Position numbers and translations under genes: made by a program | Shown here: positions 27,725 to 39,079 of the stretch, piece by piece | How positions within the stretch are numbered: position 1 is the first letter of the stretch | How the letters are laid out: the number at the start of each line of letters is the position of its first letter | Assembly: GCA_963210315.1 (NCBI GenBank) | Contig: OY723298.1 | Coordinates: forward strand, 1,674,001 to 1,738,000 | From: Rhynchopus euleeides | Taxonomy: Eukaryota > Euglenozoa > Diplonemea > Diplonemida > Diplonemidae | Reading direction: 5' to 3' | Length of the DNA stretch: 64,000 nucleotides | The notes under the pieces: model-generated | Told to the model about the DNA's origin: nothing | What the model saw: the letters and a program-made list of their open reading frames with translations, nothing else | Databases searched by the model: none

Positions 27725-28294
27725 ATGGCACCTTCCACGAAGAGCGGAAAGAAGGCGGCGCCTGTGTCGCTGACGACGATGGCGAAGCTGAAGCTGCCTG
27801 TGTCGCGCATCGGGAAGTCGCTGAAGAAGGGGCGCTACACGAGGCGGGTGAGCCCGACCGCCGCCGTGTTCCTGACGGCCGTGATTGAGTACTGCACGTC
27901 GGAGCTGCTGAAGCTGTCTGGGGAGGCGGCAAAGGTGACGGCGTACAAGAAGCGGATCAACAAGAAGGGGGAGAGCCACGAGGTGAAGGGGAAGACGACG
28001 CAGCACCAGATCCGCCCGCGCCACATCACCCTCGCCGTGTCGGAGGACGAGGACCTGGGGAAGCTGCTGTCGCACGTGACGATTGCCGGGGGCGGTGTTG
28101 CCGGCGGTGTGCACGGGGCGGTGGCGGAGAAGTCGGCCACCAAGTCGAGGAAGAAGTCTGCCGGCAGCAGCGGGGACAAGAAGAAGAGCGACAAGAAGAA
28201 GAAGGCGGCCGACAAGAAGAAGAAGGACGCCAAGAAGGCCTCCCCCAAGAAGAGCTCCCCCAAGGGCTCCCCCACGAAGAACAAGAGCAAGTAA
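27725..28294 (+). CDS. histone H2A with H1-like Lys/SPKK tail
   Basis: 189 residues, about 60 longer than a standard H2A. SRIGKSLKKGRYTRRVSPTA, then VFLTAVIEYCTSELLKLSGEAA, then IRPRHITLAVSEDEDLGKLL define the fold. About 20 basic residues (KKRINKKGESHEVKGK) are inserted between helix 2 and the RPRHI segment. The last 65 residues are almost all Lys, Ser, Ala and Asp, ending in SPKK, SPKG and SPTK motifs, which in H1 and some plant and sperm histones bind the minor groove. No separate H1 gene is seen in the cluster, so the tail may do an H1-like linker job (inference). Confidence 0.9.
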   Translation: MAPSTKSGKKAAPVSLTTMAKLKLPVSRIGKSLKKGRYTRRVSPTAAVFLTAVIEYCTSELLKLSGEAAKVTAYKKRINKKGESHEVKGKTTQHQIRPRHITLAVSEDEDLGKLLSHVTIAGGGVAGGVHGAVAEKSATKSRKKSAGSSGDKKKSDKKKKAADKKKKDAKKASPKKSSPKGSPTKNKSK

Positions 28295-28975
28295 GCTGTG
28301 CTGCCTGCAGCTGCAGCCTCCCACGTGCCGTCTGTGTCTGATGTGAGCCCCGCTGCACTGCACCCTCTGTGTCCAGTGCCCTGTGGGCGGCGTGACTGCG
28401 CGCCAAACCCAGTTTCGATTTCGCCGGGCTAGTCTCCCCACCCGTCCCCCCCCTCTCCCCCCCCCTCCTGCCGCTCAGACACAACCTGCATAACGAGTGA
28501 AGGGAGACCACCCTTGTGATTCCTTCTACTTCTTGTTCAACACTCTCCCCCCTGCCTGCTCCAAACCCGTGCCATACTTCCAACTCTCACCCGCACTGAT
28601 ATAGTTAGACGAACCCCACACCACCCACCCACTCTCGACAATCAAACCCCCCTGCCAGACTACACAACACACACACACACACCCGCATCCCCCCCCACCT
28701 GTCTCCAACGTTTGTTCGCCCCCCCCCCCCTCCCTCCACACGACCCTGCTGCTGGGCGGGTGTGGGTGTGCCTTTGGTGGGCAAGCAGCCCCTCCACCCC
28801 GCTTGCCGGACCCGCGTCCGTCGGGGGGTGTGGGGGTGGGGTGTTTGCGAGAAGCACATCCCTCGTGTGTGCCACATCCAGTGCGGATATCAGCGGAGTT
28901 TTTTCGCTCCCCGGTGCAAGCCTGCACTGCACAGCAATAGCTTGACGGGCTGGTTGTGTGTTTTGAGCTCGGACG
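28295..28975. other. intergenic, no gene seen
   Basis: C-rich low-complexity spacer between histone H2A and DDB1, with a CA microsatellite near 28665. Presumably it holds the DDB1 leader. Confidence 0.35.
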
Positions 28976-31900
28976 ATGTCACGCCCACAGTACAATTATG
29001 TGAGCACCGTGCAGAGGCCGACTGTGCCGACTGCAACCGACAGCGGAGAGTTCACACAGAAGGGCGTGCGGTGCATTGCCGTAGCCTACACAACACGCCT
29101 TGTTCTTTATGAGGTGACGCCGGATGGCATCCTGTCCAAAACCTACGACGAGAACCTTTATGGCTCCGTGGAGATGCTTCAGTTCATCCGCCCTTCAGGA
29201 ACCCAGGTTGACGTGCTGCTTCTCGTGTTGGAGGACCGCACCTGCTGCACCCTCCGTTGGGACCAAGCTGCGGGCCGGCCCGCCCTCATCAGCCAGCAGG
29301 ACCTCTCGGACCAGGTTGGGCTCCCGGCAGAAAACCTCATCTACGGCAAGACGGACCCCTCCCACACGTTTGCCGCGTTCAGCCTTGTGCAGGGGCAGCT
29401 GAAGATCATGCGGATTAAAAAGAACGGTGCGCTGGACGTGCCCTACCCTGTCCGCATCGAGGAGTCGAGGATCACAGACATGTGCTTTGTCGACCCGGAT
29501 GTCTTCTCCGCGAAGAAGGGGGACCCCACCATCGCAGTGCTGTATACAGACGCGGATAAAATGTCGCACATCCGGACCTACTCCATCCGGGATAAGAAGG
29601 ATGTTTTGGTCGAGGGGTCATTCTTCCAGCGCAACGTGGAGCGCCAGGCAGAGCGGGTGGAGCGCGGCCCGGGCGGGATCATCGTCATCGGGGCAGAGCT
29701 CATCTCATACGTCGCACCCAACGTCAGCCGCGCCATCAGCATCAGCGACTTCAGCACCACGGAGAAGCGGGTCGACGAGGTGATGGCCGGAGAGGGAGAA
29801 CCTATGCAGGCCATCACCGCCGTCTGCCAGGTCGCCGGGTCACGCTACTACCTCCTTGGGAGTGACTGCGGCAAGCTCTACTCTCTTACCGTGGGCGAGC
29901 CGCAGGATTCGGCAGCCCCGGGAGCCGCTTCGGAATCCCATGGAGACTCCCTCCCGAAACGGGCTGTCTCGCTGGAGCTGGAGGCCCTGGGTTACACCAC
30001 ATCACCCCGCTGCATCTCTTGGCTGGGCGGGGGGCGGCGCGTCGCCTTCGTTGGGTCCGACACGGGCGACTCACTCCTCGTCGAGATGCTGGCGAAGCCG
30101 CAGGACAACAGCTGGTTCCGCGTGTTGGACACGGTCCCCAGCATCGGGCCCATCACAAGCTTCTCCCTGGTGCCCAACCACGTCGGGGGGCTCCAGATGG
30201 TGACCTGCTCAGGCAAGGGGCGTGACGCCTCCATCCGCATCGTCCGCAACGGCGTGGGGGTGCAGACCGTCGCAGGGGTACCCCTCCCGGGGGTGCAGGA
30301 CCTCTGGACCCTCAAGCTGTCGTACGACTCCCCAGAGCATGCCGTGGTGGCCCTCTCCTTCGTCGCAGTCACGAAGTTCCTCGAGATGCAGGGGGATGAG
30401 ATCGGCGAGACCCCTGTCCCGGGGTTCTCCTCCGCCTCCCCGACTCTCCACTGCGGGAATACGTACGACAGGTCCACCAAGGCGGACTACTGGGTCCAGG
30501 CAACCGCGGCGGAGCTGCGCCTGGTGAACCCCGCCACCCGCCAGCTCGTCTCGCAGCATGCCGTCGGGGGGTCCGCCCCCATCACACGGGCTGCGGTGTG
30601 CGGCTTCCAAATCCTGGTTGCCTGCGGCAGCACCCTCGTCTCCCTGGAAGCTTCCGGGGGCAAGCTGGTCGAGGTGGGGCGGAACCACCTTGCGAAGGAC
30701 GCCGCCTGCCTCGCCTTCCTCCAGCCGGAGGAGGCATCCCGGGTGTCGCAGCGCCTCTCAACAGCTTCGCAGGAGAAACCCCCGGTGCGGTGCCCCGACG
30801 GGATGGATGTCGACTCCATTTCGGCGAATGTGCTGCGCAAGTCATGCACCCCTGCCCTCTTCTGCGCCGTGGGGCTCTGGACGGACAACACAGTCTCCGT
30901 GCTCCGCCTCGACTCCCCCAGCCTCCCCGAGGTCGTGTCGGAGCCGGTCGGCTGCGACGCGATCCCCAGAAGCGTCCTGTTTCATGTCTTCGCCGGCACA
31001 CTCCACCTCCTCGCTGGGCTGGGTGACGGCTCCCTCATCACATGGGAGGCCTCCATGCTGGCCTCTGCAGGCTCTGCAGCCGCCGGGCTGACCGGACGGA
31101 GGAGGATTAAGCTGGGGACACGCCCCGTGGGCCTCACAGTGATGGGGAGCATGGCTGATTCCGGGGCGGCGGGCGGGACGGAGGATGCAGCGGTGTTTGC
31201 GACGTCGGATAAGCCGACCGTGCTGTTCTCCCAGGGGGGGAGGATTCAGCTGTCGCCTGTGAACCTGCAGGGGGCGCATGTCGCAGCGACCTTCAACAGC
31301 CCCGCACTCGGGACTGGGAGGGAGTGCCTCATCCTGCTCACGGAGGGGCTCCTCGTCATCGGGTCTATCAACGGGATCCAGAAGCTCCACATCGACACGG
31401 TTTCCGTTCAGGCGACTGCAAACTGCATTGCCCTGCACCGTGAGACGGGGCACTATGCAGTGGGGCTGGATCACACCCACGATCGGGAGAGGCCGTGCAA
31501 CACCCTTGCCCTTGTGAGCGAGACGATGGTGGACAACGGGGAGTATGTTGCACAGTTTGACCTGGATCAGGATGAGTGCCCCCTGAGTGTCTGCTGCTGC
31601 ACCCTGCACGAGGATTCGACGGAGTATATCGTGGTGGGGACGGCGTTCATCGCGGAGGAGGAGGAGGTGAAGAATGGGCGGATCCTGGTGTTCTCATTCT
31701 CCGCGGCGACGTCGGAGCTGCACCTCGTGTCGTCGACGAGCACGCAGGGGGGTGTTTATCAGATCATCGAGTTCCAGGGGAAGCTCGCGGTGGGTGTCAA
31801 CTCCGTCCTCTACATCATGAAGTGGCAGGAGGCGGGGGATGGGACCCGTGACCTGGTGTCGGAGTGCAGCCAGGCGGGCCATCTGGTGATCGTGTCGCTG

Positions 31901-33006
31901 CAGGCGCATGGGAACAACCTCCTGGTGGGGGATTACTATAGGAGTGTGACGGTGTTTGCGTATAAAGCGGAGGACAGCTCGTTGGATGAGGTGGGCCACG
32001 ACCCTGTGGCACGCCAGGTGACCTGCTCCAACATCCTCGGGGACTCGTGCTATGTCGTGGGGGACACTGCGTGCAACCTGATCACGCTTGCGCCGTCGGA
32101 TGACATCGACTCGATGCAGCTCACCGTGACGTCGTGCTTCCACCTGGGGCACTTCGTCAATGCTGTGCACAAGGGCAGCCTGGAGCCCCCTCACGACGCT
32201 GCCGACCAGGCAGAGGTGGTGGCCTCGGCAATGGAGTACTGCAGCACCGCAGCGCCCCTGAGGCTGGACAACCGTGGGAGCTACATCTTCGCGACAGCGC
32301 AGGGGTCGATCGGGTCGCTGGTGCATCTGTCGGAGGCGCAGTACCACTTCCTCGACGCGTTGCAGGAGTCGGTTGCACACGTATGTTACTGATTTGCCTG
32401 CCTGTGTGTGTGTGGGCCCCTGCTGCAACTGCGGGGTTTGCTCTGATTTTTTATCCGAGCCGAGCTTCTCCTTCAGCCGTGGGAATTGCCTCCGCGCATC
32501 AACCTGGGTGTGGGAAGTGTTTTTCGTTGTCTACCCTCTCAGTTTGCACCCTGCCGACACACACACCATGCAGGTTGCACCCAGCGTGGGGGACCTTGAC
32601 TACGCAAAGTGGCGCCGGTTCTTCGTCGTCCAGTCCGGTATCTGCAGGAGCTCTTCCAAGAAGGCGCGCAACTTTGTCGACGGCGACCTGGTTGACCTCT
32701 TCCTGCACATGCCGACGGAGATGCAGGAGGTGGTGTTCGAAAACTTCAAGGAGCGCATCCAGGTATGTCCCCTTATTGTTATGGAGAAGAATCTGTTGCC
32801 AGAAAAAGAAGGCATGGCCCCGCGTGCAGCCATCGCGCCCCCTCTTCATGACAACGCCTCGCAACCCCCGCCGCCAGGCCTGGACACCAACCCCTCCCAA
32901 CACCACCCCCCAATTCAACTCACAGGCTTCGACACCCAAAGGAGAGTTCACCCTGACGCTCCCTGTGCTGGTCGACAAGCTGGAGTCCATGACACGCTCT
33001 CAGTAG
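28976..33006 (+). CDS. DDB1: DNA damage-binding protein 1 (DDB1), CUL4 ligase adaptor, three exons
   Basis: Exons 28976-32380, 32574-32762 and 32926-33006 (phase 0; introns GTATGT...CAG and GTATGT...CAG) encode 1224 residues; human DDB1 has 1140. The N terminus (YNYVSTVQRPT) and GLRIVRNGVG-like segment (SIRIVRNGVGVQ, near 420) match DDB1 rather than the related CPSF160 or SF3B3. The protein should form three beta-propellers that hold CUL4 and WD40 substrate receptors in ubiquitin ligases and nucleotide-excision repair. The last two exons encode the helical C-terminal part, including NFVDGDLVDLFL and MQEVVFENF, which correspond to the DDB1 FIDGDLIESFL and MQEVV segment. The internal insertions are small. 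Confidence 0.93.
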
Positions 33007-33529
33007 TACCCGTCCTGCCCGAGAGGAGATCGCCACCCCCCCCCCCAACCTTTGAAGGAGCCTTGAATCGCCACCCCTCCCCCACTGCCGCAACGTGCTG
33101 GGCCTGCCTCTATGCCCTTAGGCATTTTCTTTGAATTATTTTTTGGATTTGGCACACGCAACAGCAGCCTTATCTGTTTCTTTGGATGTTCCTTGAAGCA
33201 AGGCTCTCTCCCCCCCCCTAGCTCCTACGGACGGAGCTGCGACAGAACTGTGCCCCTGGTTGTGGCACATATATCTTTACCGCAGTGACGGCTATCCCTT
33301 CGTCAGGTAAGATATCGCGTGTCTTCGCGACTCCAACGATAATTCAAAAGACACATTGTTGTGGATCCCCGGTGCGGTTTATCTGAAACGGTATTTCTTT
33401 CAGCAGGTGCCTACCAGCATACACTCGCCTGGACAACAAGATGATCCGTGATGGAGCGGCGGGGGTTTCGTGACAAAGCCTAACCTATATGCACTCGCTC
33501 TCTCTCTCTCTCTCTCTCGTATGCTTATA
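33007..33529. other. spacer between DDB1 and LINE2, no gene seen
   Basis: Contains a TC microsatellite (about 33498-33519) that, on the minus strand, lies just beyond the LINE2 stop codon and may mark its 3' tail. Otherwise nothing recognised. Confidence 0.35.
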
Positions 33530-33576
33530 GTGTGAATATCCCCGAAACGAAAATACTCGCACCCCAAGGGTGTCGT

Positions 33577-36173
33577 CTACTTAACTACGCGGGCCCGCGG
33601 CCCGGTAGACTCCCCTTGTTTGAGAGAGGAGCTGCTCTGGTGGGGTGAGGGAAGTGACACAGGAGGAGGAGGAGGCGCAGGCGCCACACGGTCTGTAGCG
33701 CCCGGTGACGCGCTACGTGAGGAAGGAGGATTAAGGTAGGCCCGGAAGCCTGTAGGCGCGTGCGGTGACCGCGCACGGGCGGAGGAGGAAGAGGCACCAG
33801 AACGGGGCCTTTGGGGAAGGGCTGCGTCAACGGACACGCCGTCGGGAGGGGAGGTAGTAGGAGAAGGTGGGTCCGGATCAGCGGCGCCCACGTCAGCGTC
33901 AGCGTCAGCGGTGGGGATCACGTGGTCGACCCTAGGCCTTTGGGCAGGCAGTGCCGGGGTGGAACCGGTATGCGCCTCTAAGGCGGTGCGCTTCAGCTGC
34001 GCCACGGCGGGGATGGATGGCCTGACGCCGTCGGGTGAGAGCCTCCTACGAGGCTGCATCAGGTGGCGGTGGGGTGAGCCCGGGGAGCACACGGTATGGG
34101 CCAGCCTCTTCAGGATAACTGGAGGGGTGGCGGGCTCGGGAGTAGCGGGACACGGGGTCGCTTCAGGGGAGGGCTGAGGCGCAGGCACACGGGGTGGCGT
34201 GGTGGAGGGAAGATCCCCCACGGTAGGCGCAGTCGCCTCTGGGAAGGGCGGGGTTGGCGGCACATGGGGCGGCGGGGTGGGGGCGTCTGCCTCCACAGGC
34301 GTCGCAGGGGCGGGAGGGGCGTGGTGGCCCTTCTTGCAGCAAGCGGTGGGGCGTCTGTCATCCAGCTCAGGCAGAGAGGCGCAGACCCCGCAGGGGGGCA
34401 GGTCATGGTCGCGGCAGCCGTGGTGGCCACGCTTGCAGCACATGTTGGAGGAGCTGCAGGTGCCGCAGCGGAGCAGCCGGTGCGTGGTGCAGAACTGCAC
34501 GGGCAGTCCGTCATCCTGGCGGTGGTGGGCCCGGCAGCAGTCTTCCATTCGCAGGGTTCGGTTGTGCCCCGCCGCGTCGCAGTCATGGCACTTGGGCTTG
34601 GAGTGGGCCCTGCAGACGTTGCGAGCCAGCACCTCCGAACGGGGGGCATAGCGCTCAGCGCCGCACGGCGCCGACCTCGGGCTGACCGTGTCGAGGGGGT
34701 CACGGGTGGGGGCTACGGGAGTAGGGTCCCACTGTTCGCTTCGCGTGTCCCGGTCGGGCACCTCGGCATACGACGGGGTAAGGTCCAGGCCCCACGACTT
34801 GCTCGAGGCCCAGTGGATCGCGCGGGGAATCTGCTCGATCAGGATACGGGTGGTGAGCCCGTGGCAGGCAAAGCGGGGGCGTGGTTCAAGACCGCCCCAG
34901 ACTTCCTTCACCCCCACCGCGCGGAGGCAGTAGACACGCGAGACAAACGCGCCAGGCAGGGGCGCGCGGAGGTTAACTGCTTCACACTGGGAGACAAGGT
35001 ATTTCAACATCTGCCCCATCATGCGTCCACGCATGTTGAGTGGGGCGGGCTGGGTTCCTGCCGGGGCGCCAGTAGCGATCGGGCAGACGTCGAGCCCGGA
35101 GAAGACCTCGAAGTCGATGGCGAGCTCGCAGAAGGAGACGGACCCCTCCCTCGTCCAGGTGAGACGACCGAGCCAGGCCCGCAGGGCACGCATGATGCAC
35201 TCTCCGTGAGTCCAGCGGGGTGGGTTGTCCGGCAGTGAGGCCAGGTCGGACTGATGGGGCGCAGCGGGTCGCGCTAGCGCTGCGTCCCACGCGCAAACAG
35301 TTGGGGATACCCCGAGGCGCTCACGTTCCAGCACATCTCTGCGGGCGACTATCGTGCTCATTAGGTGGTGCAGGTCCTTCGCCCGCACCGTACCGGATAG
35401 GGGTTTCGGTATGATGCCCCAGTTGGCTAGGCAGGGCGGCCATGAGAGGCGCTCCTCACAGAGACCCGCGTACCGCTCCCGGGCACGGACGTCGTTGTGG
35501 GCAGGGCATTCCCAGAAGAGATGCGTGACGGTTTCGGGGGAGCCCGTATCGCAATTCCGGCAGAGGCGGTCGCTACCCGGCTCCGGCTGTGTTGCTGTGA
35601 GGGGTAGGGGCACCTCACCCGAGTCGTCGAGGACATCGAACTCGGACGGGGCTGAGCTCGACGAGTCGTCGTCATCATCGGTGTCACCGGCAGCGTCGCC
35701 GTCCGCGGGTGCTGTGGCGTGGTCGGCAGCGGTCACAGGAGGTGGAGTAGGAGCGGTCGAGCGCTCGGCCTCCGGCCCGTCAGGCGCGGAGTCCGTCGCA
35801 GCCCCAAGCTTATTGCGTCCCCAGCGGTCTGCCAGGAACACGCCCCCAACAATAATGCAGCGCATCGCAGCGGCGAGCACAGGATCCCCACATGATTGCC
35901 AGAAGTCGTTTGTCAGCACGGTGTCAACGCCGTCCTCCACACCGCCGAAGGAGGGTCTGGAGATAGCAAGCCTTCGCCAGATGTTGTGACGCAGCGCCTC
36001 GCGTAGCACATGGTTCCGTGCCGCCACTTCGAGTGAAAGCAGTGGTTCGGAACCTCCTGGAGCAGATATGAGGGAAACATCATCGCCGCAGGTGAGGGAG
36101 GCCGGCGGCAGTCCTTTTTTGAGCGCAAGCCCGATAGGCCCGAGGGGGACGTCGATGCGTGTTTTTTGTGCAT
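33577..36173 (-). CDS. LINE2 ORF2, C-terminal part
   Basis: About 865 codons ending in TAA. The upstream end is the insertion point of the TIR element; the frame continues directly from the codons at 42084-42081. It holds an acidic Ser/Asp tract and a zinc knuckle CRNCDTG...VTHLFWECPAHNDV typical of LINE C termini. A large Cys/His-rich block follows (CHDCDAAGH, CCRAHH, CGTCSSSNMCCKRGHHGC, CGVC, CCKKGHH), then a Pro/Thr/Ser-rich tail. The Cys/His block may be several extra zinc sites for nucleic-acid binding. No RNase H was recognised in this part. Confidence 0.78.
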
Positions 36174-36179
36174 ACAATC

Positions 36180-36480
36180 ATGGTTTGACAGAATTCTGCC
36201 AGAATTTCACAGATTCTGGCAGATTCTGGGGATTTCAGATTTTTCAGAATTTTCAAAATCTGAGAAAATCTGTCCAGATTCTGGACAGATTTTTCCAGAA
36301 TTTTCAGAATTCTGGAAATTCTGAGAAATCTGGAAAAATCTGAGAATTCTGGAAAAAATCTGGCCAGATTCTGGACAGATTTTTCCAGATTTTTCCAGAT
36401 TTCTCAGAATTCTGGAAAATCTGAGAAATCTGGAAAATTCTGAGAAATTCTGTCAGAAATCTGGAAAATCTGTGGGGGGG
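36180..36480. repeat. subterminal CAGAATTCTG array, left end of element A
   Basis: About 300 bp of degenerate palindromic units (TCTGGAAAATCTGAG, CAGAATTCTGG). The mirrored array is at 41930-42060. It probably contains transposase-binding sites, or is a structural artefact of TIR growth. Confidence 0.7.
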
Positions 36481-36794
36481 ACCTTTTCGAATTTTTTTTA
36501 CTAGTTACGAGCGACGAAGCGTAGCGAAGTCGCGAAGTAACGAAGGAAATCGTACGACTGAAGCTTTGGATTAGCACCTCATGCCACTTCACAGGGCCTC
36601 AACACAGCCTTGAGACAGCAAGTGTGCGCTCAACAAAAAGTAGTCCGGAACTGTTCTCCCACAGTTGCTGGACAGGGTGTCTATAATAAAGCGAAAGGAG
36701 TACGATTTTTTGGGGTGGGCCTATTTTGGACATTTGGACCCATTTTCAAAGGGATTTTTGAATTTTGAGCCCATTTTGAGCCCTAAAATGGCTC
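36472..36794 (+). repeat. dispersed repeat R2, copy 2 (interrupted)
   Basis: GGGGGGACCTTTTCGAATTT at 36474-36494 and the continuation TTTTTTGGGGTGGGCCTATT at about 36705-36790 are separated by about 205 bp absent from copy 3 at 39080-39215. The interrupting piece, starting CTAGTTACGAGCGACGAAGC, has no coding potential. Confidence 0.55.
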
Positions 36795-37164
36795 ATCGAA
36801 ATATTTCTGCAAAAAATCCGGGCCAGAATGCCAAAATCTGAAAAATCTGCACGGTGGACTCCAGCGGCCCTAGCGGGAGTCTGGGAGCGGGAGTCTGAGC
36901 GGGTGTCAAAGACTCCCGCTAGCGGGAGTCCAGACTCCCGCTAGGGGGAGTCTGACTCCCCCTAGCGGGAGTCTTTTCACCTATTTTCATCCATTTTTCC
37001 CATGATATAGTTACAGTCTACTGGCGTGGGGGGTAAAATCATGGTGGAAGAGGGATGGGGAGGGGCTTGTTTTGCTTCTGTCAGTTTCCCCGGACTCTGG
37101 ACTACCTACCTATCCTCCTGGTAGCGGCTGCACCTGCGGAGGTGAGCGGTTAGAATTTGAGGTG

Positions 37165-38016
37165 TCAAAGTGCGGCCATCGCCTGTCGTAGTTGTGTTAC
37201 ACCTTGGGCAAGACAAGCCATCCTGCAGGCCTCATCTTCTTCGTCAGAACTGTCATCCCCCTCCTGCTGTGCGCGTTGGTCAAGCGTGCTCAAAGTCGCC
37301 TCGGATGACACGAATGGTGTGAAAGTCGCCCCCAGCGGGATTGGCATTTTGCACAAGCAGAGCGATAATTTGCGGTGTCCTTCGGGGAACCGGAACAGGA
37401 AGTAGGGCGCGCTGATGGGTTCAACGAAGTCCTGTGTGTTGCAGTGCACAAACCCCTTCTGCAGCTGTGTCAAGTGTGTGCAAAGAACATACACAGCCAA
37501 TCTATGAGCGTGTCGGGTGTGCAGACACGGACACAGAATGACTTCTCTATACCCGAGGATCCCGTCCTGCGACAGGTGCGCAACCTTCCAAGGCATGCCC
37601 GATGCGCGCCGCTTCTCTTCTGCCATCGCAAGATCTCTCTCGTAAGTTGCGGAGCTGGCGATTGTAACGGCATCTTTCTTGCGATGTCCGTTCTCTGCTT
37701 CTTCAAATTCGTCGTTGTTCTGCAGAGGCACTGCATCTTCTGGAGCCCACCAATGGAGACTGTGTACGTAGGCATTGCGCGTTGATCCCTTTTCGGCATG
37801 CTCCATCAACCAGTGAAATATATGCCCTGAGATCCGAGCACGCAAGAAGGGAATCCGGGCTGACTCATCCTTGCATCCCCAGAAGCGCCAGGGGATGTCT
37901 GCATACCGGAAATGCATGAGGTCTGCAAGGGAGACAAAGAGGTAGCGGAACAAGCCCTTGTTGTGACAGGCAAGCACGACCTTCCGGAACTGAGCACCTG
38001 TCCTATGCTGCGACAC
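37165..38016 (-). CDS. hypothetical protein of element B (possible transposase part)
   Basis: Up to 283 codons, with no ATG at the open start (GTG at 38016; the preceding frame ends TGAATG at 38021-38016). It is rich in His, Cys, Trp and aromatic residues (FRYADIPWRFWGCKD, GHIFHWLMEHAEKG, CPCLHTRHAHRL) and ends in an acidic DDSSDEEDE stretch. I do not recognise the family. Its position between terminal inverted repeats makes a transposase or accessory protein plausible. It may be joined with 38019-38288 by a frameshift. Confidence 0.45.
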   Translation of the reverse strand: MSQHRTGAQFRKVVLACHNKGLFRYLFVSLADLMHFRYADIPWRFWGCKDESARIPFLRARISGHIFHWLMEHAEKGSTRNAYVHSLHWWAPEDAVPLQNNDEFEEAENGHRKKDAVTIASSATYERDLAMAEEKRRASGMPWKVAHLSQDGILGYREVILCPCLHTRHAHRLAVYVLCTHLTQLQKGFVHCNTQDFVEPISAPYFLFRFPEGHRKLSLCLCKMPIPLGATFTPFVSSEATLSTLDQRAQQEGDDSSDEEDEACRMACLAQGVTQLRQAMAAL

Positions 38017-38018
38017 AT

Positions 38019-38288
38019 TCAGTGCAAGGTTTGTACAGGTCTTGTCGAATATTTTTTTGTTGTCTCATCCAGTACCCTGATCAGCCGCATGGCGAGCCCC
38101 TTGCAGTCATGGAGTGCTGGGGTGACGTAGCGGGCATTGGGAAGCACACCTGCCAAGAGGGAGGGGTAGCCAGCCTCTTTCATCTCAGAGAGAGTCAGGT
38201 GCGGGTATCGATGCACCTGTTGATACCAGCGTTCTTCTGGGATGTCGCACAGTGAGCATCGGTGCCCTCGCCCCCCGCATCGCCTCAT
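38019..38288 (-). CDS. hypothetical Cys-rich small protein of element B
   Basis: 89 residues from ATG 38288. The N terminus, RRCGGRGHRCSLCD, has a zinc-finger-like Cys/His pattern. It ends at TGA overlapping the next frame (TGAATG), so it may be the N-terminal part of the protein at 37165-38016, broken by a one-base change. Not recognised. Confidence 0.4.
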   Translation of the reverse strand: MRRCGGRGHRCSLCDIPEERWYQQVHRYPHLTLSEMKEAGYPSLLAGVLPNARYVTPALHDCKGLAMRLIRVLDETTKKYSTRPVQTLH

Positions 38289-38402
38289 TGTTGCCCACTG
38301 CTGATCTATACTCCCGCTAGCGGGAGTTGGACTCCCCCTAGTTGAGACTCCCGAAAAGGGTTAAACCCGGTAGTGGTACCCTACCCCCGCTGGAGTCCAC
38401 CG

Positions 38403-38867
38403 TGCAAGGCCGGATCAGCCCACGGGTGGGTTTGAGGAAGAAATCTGGGGGGGCAAATTTTGCTGCGACTTCCGGTTTCACCCGGCCGAACTCCAGCATC
38501 TATCCAGACCCACGGTGCCAAGCCGTTCGCCCGTGTCGCGATCATTCGCGGCTTCAGGCTGCCCCCGACGACACGTTTGTATCCTGCACCTTGCCATACT
38601 TCGCCTCCACCTTGTATATGACGGAGAGCGCCCTCCTTCGGCATCGTTGCGACTTCCCTGACAGCGAACTTATCCATGTCAGGGAAGACATGGCGATGAT
38701 TGCGTTGGCCACCTGGGTGCTGTGCTTGTGGAGCTCCTTGCTCAACACCGTTGCTAGGAGCCTTCTAATGGATCCCAGTGTCAGCACACTGCCCCCTTTT
38801 TTAACAAACGTCCGTTTCGTTTGGTGTGGCTGTACTTCAGTGACGAGTGCCACATTGCATAGGTATC
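38403..38867 (-). pseudogene. unidentified coding remnant in element B
   Basis: Minus-strand frames here have protein-like composition (for example FVKKGGSVLTLGSIRRLLATV followed by ELHKHSTQVANAIIAM), but they shift frame near 38655 and have no ATG at their starts. It is probably the remains of a transposon protein cut by the extra inverted end at 38388-38402. No family assigned. Confidence 0.35.
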
Positions 38868-39079
38868 ATGGGAAAAATGAGTGAAAATAGGTGAAAAGAC
38901 TCCCGCTAGGGGGAGTCAGACTCCCCCTAGCGGGAGTATAGACTCCCGCTAGCGGGAGTTGGACTCCCCCTAGTTGAGACTCCCGAAAAGGGTTACCCTA
39001 CCCCCGCTGGAGTCCACCATGAGAAAATCTGGAAAATTCTGGAAAATCTGAGAAATCTGGAAAATTCTGAGAAATTCTG

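Larger units (their letters stand above)
36853..39018. mobile_element. nested TIR element B (GGTGGACTCCAGCGG ends)
   Basis: Inverted ends GGTGGACTCCAGCGG at 36853 and its complement ending at 39018. Inside each end lie palindromic CTCCCGCTAGCGGGAG and CTCCCCCTAG units and a shared AAAGACTCCCGCTAG/CACCTATTTTCA segment, giving arms of about 150 bp. An extra copy of the right end occurs at 38300-38402, so this may be two overlapping insertions (36853-38402 inside an older one ending at 39018). No clear target duplication. The reading frames inside are all on the minus strand. Confidence 0.65.
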
